Source: Myxocyprinus asiaticus (lineage: Eukaryota > Chordata > Actinopteri > Cypriniformes > Catostomidae). From it: DNA of 64,000 nucleotides. Of the stretch, positions 1-10,862 are shown piece after piece. The notes beneath the pieces are model-generated. The model was not told the DNA's origin, made no database searches, and worked only from the letters and a program-made list of their open reading frames with translations. How positions within the stretch are numbered: position 1 is the first letter of the stretch; every line of letters starts with the position of its first letter. The position numbers were made by a program, and so were the translations under genes. The DNA lies in NCBI RefSeq assembly GCF_019703515.2, contig NC_059347.1, positions 27,166,001-27,230,000 of the forward strand, given 5' to 3'.

Positions 1-529
1 TCACTAAACTGTTATCAGGAACAGACTTCTTGGGGGTAAATTATATATAAATGTTTTCTTTTTTAGCTTTGACAGTTGTAGTTAAAATGGATCATCTGAT
101 AAATCTTCTAGGAATTAAGAAAATGAATACATTGATTTAATCTGTTAAAGCAGGTTGGTTTCATGATAACTATTTACTGATTGTTTTTGTTTATTTCAAC
201 TACCAATAGAGCAGATGTAAAATTCTCAGAAAGCTGTCAGACACCTTGACCTTGTATTTAAACATCCATAACAAAAGCTGAATAGCATGAACATTGAACT
301 AAACAGCTAAACAGTGTTTGTTGTTAAATACTGATTTCTGATAAAAAGAAACTCTACCTCTTAAAAAATGTCTGTTACGTAAACAAGGGTTACCTGCATT
401 ACTATAGACAAACTTTATAATCTTGTTTCAAAGATAAACTGTAACCGATTACAAAACAATGCATAACAGGTGGTTCCAGTCTAACATTTGTGGGTGTTTT
501 TCCCTTTTCTAGATTCTTAAAATCATGTC
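1..529. other. AT-rich sequence without a recognised gene
   Basis: No open frame, RNA gene or repeat that I recognise. The stretch leads into the TAGTATAG-type repeat array that starts near 530. Confidence 0.5.
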
Positions 530-805
530 AGATTTTTTATAGTATAGTATAGTATGCAATTTCACACATTTTTAAAGTATAGTAAAATTTTTATAGCAAC
601 AATGATACTAAGCAGTATAGCATTTTATATAATGTTGGATAGTAACACTTTCACACATTGTATAGTATACAGTAGTATAATATAGTTTAGTATATTATAT
701 TATAGTATAGTATGCAATTTCACACATTATTTGAATTGTTACATTGCTGTACCTCCAACAATTTCCACCAGTCTTGCTTTGTGGCAGCATAGCATAGCAT
801 TTAAA
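530..805 (+). repeat. TAGTATAG-rich tandem unit, first segment
   Basis: Runs of TAGTATAG lead into a block reading cacacatt, then 'acctccaacaatttccacca' (20 bases), 'gtcttgctttgtggc' and 'agcatagcatagcat'. The same block recurs at 2,314-2,594 (two copies), 3,026-3,173 and 4,706-4,812. These segments are pieces of one array separated by transposon insertions. This first segment also holds a shorter degenerate copy at about 537-660. The family is not one I can name. Confidence 0.75.
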
Positions 806-1212
806 TGTGTTTGTTCATGTTTTGTGTTCATGTCTTTTATTTTGAAAATGTAGGTCATGTGATATCCTGTTTCCCTCCATGTTCATGTGTCTTGTTTTCA
901 TTGGATTATTGTCGTGTCTTGTTTTCATTGGATTATTGTCTTGTCATGTTTCATTGTCTTGTTATCTTGTTATCAGTCTTGTATTTTCATTGGTGGTCTT
1001 GTTAACTTGTTACCCATGTCAGAGTATTTATAGCCCTCATGTTTGCCTTTGTCTTTGTCTAGTATTGTGTTGGTGTAATGTTGTGCTAGTTTTTATGAGT
1101 TGAGTCATTGGAGTCGTAGTTTTGGCTACCAGTGCTTTGTAATTAAAACTGAACTTGGGTTCTCTCATCATCTGTTCTGTTCAGCCTGTCCTGCCTTGCC
1201 CCAATGTTACTA
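806..1212 (+). mobile_element. Degenerate solo LTR, Ty3/gypsy-like
   Basis: The segment starts with TG at 806 inside the TAG array and ends near 'ccaatgttac'. It has the layout of a fish LTR: a T-rich U3 with repeated 'tcttgttttcattgg' blocks, a TATA-like TATTTATAG near 1,025, and an AATTAAA signal near 1,140 followed by a GT/CT-rich tail. No internal retrotransposon sequence flanks it, so it would be a solo LTR. The 3' boundary is uncertain because no clean CA end or target duplication is visible. Confidence 0.5.
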
Positions 1213-1226
1213 TTGTGTAGTGTAGT

Positions 1227-2313
1227 CAGTGCTGGGTGGATTATTTGTGAGTTATTAGGTACTGATTACAAATTACATGACCAAAAAATGCATTCAGTAA
1301 TGTAATCTTGTAGATTACATTTTGAGGTAATATAATCTGGAAGTTTAGTTTTAACCTAATTCTATTATTTTATGTCACATGTATTTGAGTAGGATCATCA
1401 GTTTAACATTAAATCTATCAGCAATTACACTGCATGGCCAAATGTTATTTAAAACACTGAGACATCAAGTTAATTTTAAGTGCGTAAAAAAATTAACTTT
1501 TTACAAATGTTAATGACCATAAAATCAACAGCAATGACGTTGTTAGATCAAAGCTTAAATCTAAAAACACAAACACTTTTTTGCCCTTACTGCTTACTGA
1601 TAGTCCAACACCTTTCCTGAGCTGAGATGCAAGTTATATTTTGAACTGCAAGTATGTTCTAAAAGAGCAGAATATTTTAAAACAGCGGAGTTCCCACAAG
1701 GAACAATTGTGTCAAGTTTCATGCAGTGGACTCTGCTGCACCAGCAGCAACAGTAGAGTGATGGGCTTTGTTTCATATTTCTGCACATTTTGCAGTTGAA
1801 CTATAGTGTACCCTGCTAGCAGGACCCTTAGAGATGGCATCCACTAGATCCTTTGAAGCAATTAAGTTCAGTGTGTGAGCTGCATACCATTGGTGTAATT
1901 TCATTCTTAAAAATGAAATTATCTCTATAGATCCATGGTTAAATAATGAGATAAACAGCTCCATCTTCACCTGGCTGGCTAGTAGCGAGTATCAGTTCTG
2001 AGTGCAATACACACAACCCTCCCCCTCTCTACCAAAAACACTCAAAGACTTACCGAACGTATGTCAGCTGTGTGCTGAATTTAGAATTAAACATGTAAAA
2101 GATTAAAAAAAGAGAATGATTAGGATGATCAATAAATTATTAACAATTTACTGCCGTTGCCTTGTTAATATGTAATCATTTAATCTATAAAAAGTAAAAC
2201 TGTAATAAGATTCTGAGTATTTTAAAATGTAATTGAATCCAATTACAAGTACTTGATTTTATAAACTGATTACATAATCCAGATTATATGTAATCTGTTA
2301 CTACCCAGCACTG
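1227..2313. mobile_element. Non-autonomous hAT-like element with 8-bp target duplication
   Basis: Inverted termini CAGTGCTGGGT (1,227) and ACCCAGCACTG (ending 2,313) are followed inward by matching 'attacat/atgtaat' motifs. The flanks AGTGTAGT (1,219-1,226) and AGTATAGT (2,314-2,321) agree at 7 of 8 positions, as expected of an hAT target duplication. The 1.09-kb interior has no transposase frame. I recall this terminal motif from a widespread teleost family; superfamily assignment rests on the 8-bp duplication. Confidence 0.75.
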
Positions 2314-2594
2314 AGTATAGTATAGTATAGTATGCACTTTCACACATTAATCCATTTATGTTACATTGTTGTTCCTCCAACAATTTCCACCAGTCTTGCT
2401 TTGTGGCTGTAAAGTGTAGCATAGCATAGCATATTATAGTGTAGTGTAATGTAGTATATTGTAGTATAGTATAGTATAGCATGCACTTTCACACATTATT
2501 CCATTTATGTTGCATTACTGTTCTTCCAAAAATGTCCACCAGTCTTGCTTTGTGCCTGTAAAGTGTAACATAGCATAGCATATCATAATGTAGT
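2314..2594 (+). repeat. TAGTATAG-rich tandem unit, second segment (two copies)
   Basis: Two consecutive units, about 2,314-2,461 and 2,462-2,594. Each starts with TAGTATAG runs, then 'tatgcactttcacacatta', the 'ttccaccagtcttgctttgt' block and 'agcatagcatagcat'. They show that the array unit is about 130-150 bp. Confidence 0.75.
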
Positions 2595-3025
2595 TGTGGC
2601 AGGGCAGAGGGCCGGGCTGGGCCGTGATGCTGTACGGCCGGGCTGGGCCATGATGCTGCACACCCGGCCCCTAATCGGGCTGATCAAGCCTGAGAGGGAT
2701 AAAGGCGACCGGAGTCGGCAGTTCTAGAGAGAGAGAACTACAGGCAGCTGCCCTGCATGTGTTTATGTTTGTGTCTTTTTGTTTAAGTTTATTATTAAAC
2801 TATTATTTATATTGTCAAGCCGGTTCTCGCCTCCTCGCCTCCTCCTTTCCCTTTTACCTTGTTACATTAGTATAGTCGGAGTCGGCAGTTCTAGAGAGAG
2901 AGAACTACAGGCAGCTGCCCTGCATGTGTTTATGTTTGTGTCTTTTTGTATAAGTTTATTATTAAACTATTATTTATATTGTCAAGCCGGTTCTCGCCTC
3001 CTCCTTTCCCTTTTACCTTGTTACA
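2595..3025 (+). mobile_element. Solo LTR carrying an internal tandem duplication
   Basis: Starts TGTGGCAGGG (2,595) and ends TTGTTACA (3,025), canonical TG...CA ends. The flanking 5-mer GTAGT is identical on both sides (2,590-2,594 and 3,026-3,030), a perfect LTR-type target duplication. A GC-rich U3 ('ggccgggctgggcc' repeated) is followed by an R/U5-like part. That 3' part is present twice, at about 2,711-2,866 and 2,879-3,025, separated by 'ttagtatagtc', which resembles the surrounding array. No gag or pol sequence is present. Confidence 0.7.
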
Positions 3026-3173
3026 GTAGTATAGTACAGAATAGCATGCACATTCACACATTATTCCATTTGTTACATTGCTGTTCCTACAAAAATTTCC
3101 ACCAGTCTTGCTTTTTGTCTGTGAAGCATAGCCTAGCATATCATAGTGTAGTGTAGTATAATATAGTATAGTA
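3026..3173 (+). repeat. TAGTATAG-rich tandem unit, third segment
   Basis: One unit of the same array, with the 'ttccaccagtcttgctttt' block and TAG-rich runs. It is bounded on the left by the solo LTR and on the right by an inverted-repeat element. Confidence 0.7.
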
Positions 3174-4705
3174 TCCACAATATTCCTGAGTCCCATGATG
3201 CTTTGCGGGCGATGTGGGTGGAACTTCCGGTTAAGCGTAAACAATCGTTGTTATGTACTACCGCAGCATTAAAAATGAAAGAAACTTGAGAACAAATGAT
3301 CACAGAATTATAGCAAGGCGATATTGTTCTTCCTCACCTATCTGTTAATGATTATGGGTTTGAGGATGATGGCCAAATATCATAAATAAAAGCATTTTAG
3401 TTATTTTGTTGAGTCTTTATCCATCGATGGAAGAACCTAAACAGACTAACCTGAAAAGCTATGTAGCCTATTAACGCATTCACAGCTGTGAAGTTGGACA
3501 TGTTTTGAGAACTGTAGATAATTATGGTTATTTTAAAGCATATACTGAGTCTAGTCAGAACCTGAAGAGTTTGTTGTACCGAGATTATGTACTTACTGCA
3601 GATACATGGGAGGTCCAGACAACAGGATTCTCTTGTATTTCAGGATTCAGGCGATGATACAGTCATGCTCCTGTTTTTTGGATAAAATATAATTATTTTG
3701 ATGAATGTGTAGTAAGCTCAATCTAGCTTTATAATTGTTAGTTTATATACATAATCTCTGTATCTAAATGCTATAACCTACATGAAATGTTTTAGTGTTG
3801 ACTGAACAACTGAATCCTGTTGATAGATTTATTTTATTGTTCTTGTGTAGGAAATAACGTTGTATTAGCAGCCACACAATAAATTGTACCATACAAAAAG
3901 AACTACAGTACATGCAATACAAATAAACATATTTATTTGGACATACATTATAAACATTGTACACAAAAGTTCAGTGTTCTCTGTAAAGCAACTATAAAAC
4001 AGTATGCATTATTAAAACCGCTAGCTGTACAAATTAATTACATGATACTGAATTAATGTCCACACTGTTTTCCAAATCACCTTTTCCCCTTAAAGGAAGA
4101 CAAGCACATTCTGCAAAGACACGCAAAAGAAAGTGAATTTCAGGCAGGAAAAATGCAGAAAAGAGGAAAATCAGAATACAATTAAATTCAAATGTGATAA
4201 AACATCTCACTACTGTACGTCTCATCTTAATAATTATATTTTTCCACTGTGGAATTTATCCAGTTAGCATCACAGCATGAACACAGTTCCTTTTTATACT
4301 CACTAATAATGCCATTTCAAAACACGTAAAGCATTCACAAAAAATGATGCTAAATAGAAATGAATGAACTCTCAAAATATCTAATGAACTTTCAGCATAT
4401 ACACACCTGTTAGCACAATAATGCTATAATTTATATGTAATTCATTGCACTCCATTTCTGGACGTCTATTGTAGCTGGACCGTAACGGTGGATAATTTAT
4501 GTAATCCCCGCTGTTGACTTCTTGCCAATAAAATGAAAAGAGCACACAAAAAAATTATTCCAAGCTTTTTCAAACAGATGTTCCTAAGTCAATCCTTCTG
4601 TTTCTGATCATAACATTGAAATTTATAAGACATCTTACAACATTTAAAAAGCAAGAATTCCGCCCACCTAGCGAAATAAGGTGGACTCGATGAGAATATT
4701 GTGGA
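3174..4705. mobile_element. 1.5-kb inverted-repeat DNA element, family unknown
   Basis: Termini TCCACAATATTC (from 3,174) and GAATATTGTGGA (ending 4,705) are perfect 12-bp inverted repeats. TA lies immediately outside both ends (3,172-3,173 and 4,706-4,707), and array sequence continues on both sides. The interior has no transposase-like frame; its open frames are short and unremarkable. Similarity between the two ends fades beyond about 15 bp. I do not recognise the family; TA flanks would suit a mariner-type or PIF-type element, but this is inference. Confidence 0.6.
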
Positions 4706-4812
4706 TAATATAGTATAGTATAGTAAAATATAGTATAGTATAGTGTAGTATGCACTTTACATTGCTGTACCTCCACAAATTTTTACTAGCCATGCTTTGT
4801 GGCAGTGAAAGT
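4706..4812 (+). repeat. TAGTATAG-rich tandem unit, last segment
   Basis: Array sequence resumes after the inverted-repeat element: TAGTATAG runs, 'tgcactttacattgctgtac' and 'agccatgctttgtggc'. It is the right-hand end of the interrupted array. Confidence 0.7.
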
Positions 4813-7800
4813 TTCTATTCTATTCACATACTATATTGTGAAGTTTCATTTAAAAAATGCAATTATCAATTTCATCAATTTGTCCATTAATCTGTGGGAA
4901 AAAATGTCTACAAATGCTTGTCTCATTTAAAAAATCTTTGCGACTTCATTCTGACCATGTTCTGTAGGATCTTAAAATAATAGTACATTTTGCATGCATG
5001 TAGTTGCATTACATGGATACTGTATATTCCAACAATTTGAATGCCACAAAATGCACCTCAACACAGCTTGATATAATGTGGCCCTTTATAGGCCATTTCA
5101 ATCCCAAATATGAATTTTAGGATGTCTTAATAATTCCCCAGAGTTTGCGCTCCCACTGAGGAATGAGAGCATGCTCTATAATTCCTCAAGTACTTTAGCA
5201 TATGTGTCACATTTATGGCTGATATTCTGTTAACATTTTTTGTACCATTAATCCCAGACCAGCTTTTCTCATTGTGCTACTCAAACCATACATGTCATTT
5301 ATTTTTATTAGTAATAATATTTACACGAAATATAATTGCGTATTATCTTATTTCAAATTTTGTATGTTCGTTATTGATTGAATCAGTTTGTGAAATTGCC
5401 ACAAAGAGCTGAGGTTGCTTAATGTTCAATGTTTTGCTTGTAAACCTCTAATGTGTCTTTTCTAACAGATGACAGAACACTACAGAATACCACCTGTATT
5501 TATCCTCAAATTGTCTTTTCTGCCTTGATCCTGAATAACATTTAGCACCTGTACCAGAACGTCTATCGGGGCAATCGCAAAAGTAAACTAAATCACATGA
5601 CATGTGGACAGATATAACATCCACAAACAAAATTACATCACACAACCACATTGCCCACACCACTGACCCATGCTACGGTGTAGAGATCTTCAAAGCCTGT
5701 CGAGGGCCAGGGGCCATTAATCAGTGCTGCTGTTCAGCAGACAATCTTTAAAAGATCTTACATTCAGTGCACAGAGCTCGAGTAAGTGGAGGGTTCATGA
5801 CTCGGCCATGGACTTGACAGATGGAGCTGGTCTCCATGTACTTCCTTGAGTCTGATTGGTCATTTCTTTTTGAAAAAGTCCCTGCATTCTTTCAATGGTG
5901 GTGTACCTGTCGCAGCAATGGAGCATGGCAAAATACGTATTTGATGCAGGTGTTGTTTGCTGCATTTTGCCAGATCTAAGAGGATACCTGTGAAACTGTT
6001 GATCAAACGCAAGATTCTGACCATAAGGGAATTTTTATCAGAGACAATGATTACATTCATGCCTCTATTAACAAGATGGTGGCATTTTGATCTGAAATTT
6101 TGGTTGAACACATTGACTTTCTATGTGTATATGAACATTTTTGCAGTGTATTCCAGTCACCCATGATCTGTGTGATCAATGAAAGTGGCCATCTAACATT
6201 GCATTATCTCTGTTCTGTATCTTTGCTCTGTTATATTATGAACTCTTATCTCCAGTTTCATACAATGTGGGTTGATGCCCGTATATTTTAGAGATTGCAA
6301 TGGTCACTCATATTCACATCTGGGGAAATTCAGCATAATCTTGCCTAACGATCTTGCAGTTTATAACATTCTGTAGTTTTGATGTGATTCCAAAAGACAC
6401 AGTCTGCAACTGACTCACTTATGTTGATGTTATCTCAATACCACTGACTACTTTAAATCATCACACCTTCATCTAAAAGAGCTGAAGTGTGAGATGTGTC
6501 ACACACCTGTAACGTGACGGGACACAGCAAACACATACACATTTACAGTTTAAACAAAGAGTTTGTGTGTGATATGAACAGCAACAATCTAAACTGCTTT
6601 TCAACCTGACAAAAACAAAACTGTTTGCAAAAAATATACAGTCCTGGTAGACACAATATATGCTGCAGCGCGCCTTTGAAATTGTGCCCTTTGAGGAGCA
6701 GTGTGGGTAAGATGTCACATTTTGAGAACACATGTTCTGTATGGATGTGTGATTTGGTTTAGAAGACAAGCACATGAGTCCTGACTGCCTGCTGTGTGAC
6801 TGATAGTCTGGTATTTCTACATGTGAAAGATCTGCATTTTATTCATGGGTTGATGGTGCTCTTCCCCCTCCTCAGTACTGCGTCATGACTCATGAGTAGG
6901 CATACTTGCTCGCACCTTACGGTCTGTTATTCTATTCTTTATACTTTACACCAGCCTGGTCTCAAAGAAACTTGTTATTATTCCTAGATTTTTGCAAAAC
7001 ATTTTTTAACATGACTCGTTGTACATATCGCTGCATTTTCTTGGTGAAATAAAAAATCTAGAGGTGCTAAAACAATTATTTTTATTTCCTTTCACACAAA
7101 TCACGAGTAAAAGGGCAGATCAACAGTTCTTAAACATTTAAGTTTCACCCTGTTCCACACACAATGCTATCTTCTGACATCAAAACACTGCTACATTAGG
7201 GCTATTTACTTACATGCACACACAAATGTTTGCTAGAGTCAATGAGAGAAAAGTGTAAATACATGTTAAAGTCGTTGCTCTATGCAAGTTAAAACTGTTA
7301 ATTTATCTTATTTTCAAACAGCCTCATGGCTTATCGGGACATGGGGTAGCCATTTTGAGGAGAGAGTCAAAAGAAACTGGAGGATTAACTGTGTTGGGGC
7401 CTGTTACCAGTAAAAACAACTTTTCACTTTCTTGGAATTGACTTGTGGATTAAGCTTTGTGGATTACTTGAAGCAGACCCTGTTTCCAAGAGAAGACAAT
7501 TTTTGGTGAGACTGTTTTTTTTTCTATTTTTCTATTTTTGTTGTTGGCCAACACATTTGCATTTGGACCTTGTTGAAACTATTTTTTTATTTTTTATTAT
7601 TATTATTATTATGCAATTTGAGAAGAACTGAGATTTTTGTTGGACTCTGGGATTTAATCATTTATTACTCAATTGGACTCACTCTATGGGATATTTATAA
7701 ATATATACCCTTGTTTTGGTTTATGTTGCTGTGTGTTTGTAGGTTTGTTGCAGCATCATAATGCATGTTTGTTCATTCTTATGTGCCGCCTCATGTGTGG

Positions 7801-7989
7801 TGTTTGCTAAGTTTGAACAATTTGGAACTGTTTGCACTACCCCAGATTCTCCAAACCTTTGAGATGACTATTGAGTTTATTGATAAGGGTAAACCCAATT
7901 TGTTACATAGTGCGTGACTTGTAAGCCAATACATTTTAACGTTTGCACTACATAACCAAATACATTTAGAAACTTGTTTGAGTGTGAAA
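4813..7989. other. No gene seen
   Basis: Open frames are all under 101 codons, overlap on both strands and resemble no protein family. A short TTA microsatellite lies at about 7,596-7,611. I see no repeat family or RNA gene here. Confidence 0.5.
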
Positions 7990-8282
7990 AAATTGTGCAG
8001 TATAACTCAACTGATAGAGTGTTGCACTGGCGATGCAATGGACCAGGGTGCTAAAGAGTTGAAACATGAACCGAAAGTGTCAATGAAGCACCAAAAACAT
8101 GGTTGCTTCAGCAATTGTTTTTTCATGTCACATTTTTTTTTATGACACTATCGGTGAGGTTAGGTAGGTAGTTTTTAAACCTGATCTGTTTGGGAGAAAA
8201 AATAACTCACTTTTAGCACCACACAGTGGAAATATCACCTCGGTACTGCAGCGATACATGTAAGGAGCCACATAATATCATT
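7990..8282 (+). repeat. Degenerate tRNA-headed SINE
   Basis: 'ataactcaactgatagagtg' with the following 'ttgcactggcgatgcaa' resembles the D-arm/A-box and anticodon arm of a tRNA. It is followed by a non-tRNA body including 'atgacactatcggtgaggtt' and 'cggtactgcagcgatacatg'. This organisation is typical of a fish tRNA-derived SINE. The B box is degenerate, so it is not a functional tRNA gene. Confidence 0.5.
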
Positions 8283-10724
8283 TTGCAAAAGTGTTGCCAC
8301 AGAAATGTTATTTTCCTTTATATATTGCATATTTATTTTAAACATTTATTTCAACTCAAAACATAACATTAGTCATAAAATTATACAATAGTAAGTTCGG
8401 GTCATCTAATCTGATCAGACAAGCGGTGTTCCAAGAGTGCTGATAATAATGACTTCACTTTATAGCTTTACTGTTTGTATCACTCCACTTGTCTGTGTTT
8501 GCATCGTTCCAGAATCCAGATAGGCTGTTAGTTGACTCTCAACAGTTGATTCAGCTTTTGATGCCACTTTTTTCACTGTCAGAGAAAAACTACACAAAAT
8601 AACTGGCTGTATTTTGTTTAAAATGTTGAAAGTTACTCAGTATTAACCTATTGTTTATAGAACTGTTATAGAAGCACACTCACAATTGTTCTGTTGTCAT
8701 TACCTTTGGTCACATCACAGCTGTGCTAATATTCAGTACAGCAGCACTCTTGATTGTGTGATATTCCTTAATCATTACATTGCACAAATTGAATATTCAG
8801 GCAAATTCTAAGACATGAGAATGTGGTGAGAGTGCATGTGACTGTGTATTGTATAATTAAAGACACACTGTAGTTCCTTTGTGGCTGACCATATCCCAGA
8901 TTGGTCACTCTGTTAGTGAGCAGGTGCTCTGCATTTCCACTAAGCAGTTGTATAAAAGAGTGTTATGTTACTGCAGGAATGAGCAAGACCTGCTGAAATA
9001 ATAGCATTGACTTTTAGATTGGTTGCCACCTTTTTATGGAAAGGTGTATAGATCTTGTAATCTTTATGACTCTTTTGTGTCAAATCTTTGTAAAACTGAG
9101 CAGTAATAAAGGTCTGTTGAGGTGTCCAGGCTGTTTGGTTTCATAGGTGTTAAGGGTTGCAGAAATGAGCAGGGTATCTCCCACACATGAAAGATTATAT
9201 TTTGAGTTCAGAACTGAAATTGAAGGACCCAGGAGGTGGCTGCTACCTACATGGTGACTCTGTGCACTGCCCTAAAAGAGTCGAGTACCCTATGGCCACG
9301 ATTCAACATGTCTCCAGGCAGAAATGGCACCCTCCTCAAGTTACACGGCTTGTGTAGAGAGTACAACAGCCATATTTCTCCATTATTAACCACATTCAAA
9401 ACAGTGTTCACTGTGAATTTTGACACAGGCATGCCAAGATAGGTACCCTGATCCCAGTGTGTGCTTTTTGAAACCCTCTGCCCCCATTATCCAGTATTTT
9501 CCTCCTGCTGTCGCCAAATAGAATAAACGTAACTAGTCGAAACAGAGCCAGAGTGTAGACAATTGGCACAACTATTCGATCTATAATGTGCCTAAACCCA
9601 CCTAGCTTTGAAGAGACAAAGTGAGTGTCCATCCAAGAGGTGCCAACTGTCCATATGAGATTATATAGGGGGAAGTGGATTGTAGATGGATAGTGAGATT
9701 CATCCTCACGGGAGCTATCTGTCTTTCGGTAAAGTCTTGTGAAGTTTTTTTTTTTAGTATCAGGTGATACTAGTGGAACTGAAGTGGAATTAGTTTGAAA
9801 TTTCCCACATTAAAAGCACCAAGACCAAGTGGCTCACCATTATATGACCACACGGTGTAGAACTAAATCAGTTTGCATGTCTGTGGACTGAAATGCTTGA
9901 GGCAAGCTTGAGGAAATTTGAACACAAGTAATTTTTTACCTCAAACCATGGCTGCTACGTTTAATGTGAACTGTCAACAGATGTGCATTTTTCACTCATC
10001 TGTCTGAAGCACTTGGCAAATCATTCTTTCATTTTCTACACCTATACAGCAGGGTTTTTTTCTTTTTTCTGACATCGCAACAAACTTTCTTAAAATAAAT
10101 AAATAAATAAATAAATCTAAAGGCAATATAACATACAAAAAAAAAAAAAGAAAAAGAAAGAAAAAAAAAGAGATGGTTTTGGCATTTCAAGTAATTTACC
10201 TTTGAATAAATCACTTGCAGTGTTATAAATCGATCAACATTTTTGTTTCTCCTTGACTATCATAGTCCACATGTGGTTTTGCTCCCCAACTGATAATCTT
10301 CCAGCATGACAAACTTTATTGCTTTGCTATTGTCAGATCCAGAGTGCTCTCATCGGCCCATGTGTTCTGACTTGGTTTCAATAGTTACATACTTTTGGTA
10401 TGTGACGGCTGTACTTGTTTAAGAAGCTTTTACAGATGTTTGTCTGAGCAATGTCAGTTGTACTCTGGGACAATGTGTCCCGTTTGATAGAGCAAGCTGA
10501 GCAACCAAAAGAAGTTGATGCTTAAAAAATGCCGTGAAGGATATCATGATGATCAAGAAGAATATACATGGCAGTTATGTCTGAAATTTAGTTTAAATTG
10601 TTTATATTGTTTTTATGTAGTTTTGCTAGTGTTTTAGTTTTTCTAATGACAAATTCAGAAATTAATTGTTCATTAAACTTTTACATTTACTGCAGAAAAT
10701 GTGATTGGTGCTTGGCTGTACTAA
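8283..10724. other. No gene seen; one LTR- or promoter-like patch
   Basis: No protein family is recognisable. At 8,951 a TATAAAAG box is followed 150 bp later by AATAAA (9,105-9,110), an arrangement reminiscent of an LTR or a short transcription unit. An AAAT microsatellite (10,096-10,117) and an A-rich run (10,136-10,171) are present. Confidence 0.4.
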
Positions 10725-10862
10725 ACATGCTGCCATGTTGCAAGGGGTGTTGTAAGTGGTTGCAAGGGTGTTTCTAGGAAGTTGCTTAAATGTTCTCAGT
10801 GGTTTTTAGCATCTTGCTATGTAGTTGCTATGGTGTTCTGGGTGGTTGCTTGGTGATTGCTT
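10725..10862 (+). repeat. Degenerate 'ggttgct' minisatellite
   Basis: Imperfect short units around 'gttgcaagggtgtt', 'agttgctatggtgttctggg' and 'ggttgcttgg' follow each other. This resembles a GTTGCT-type tandem repeat that I recall from cyprinid genomes. Confidence 0.5.

Noticed and set aside
7990..8050. Possible tRNA gene
   Set aside because: The head resembles a tRNA but there is no intact B box or 3' acceptor arm, and a SINE body follows; the 20.6-kb head is likewise a SINE.
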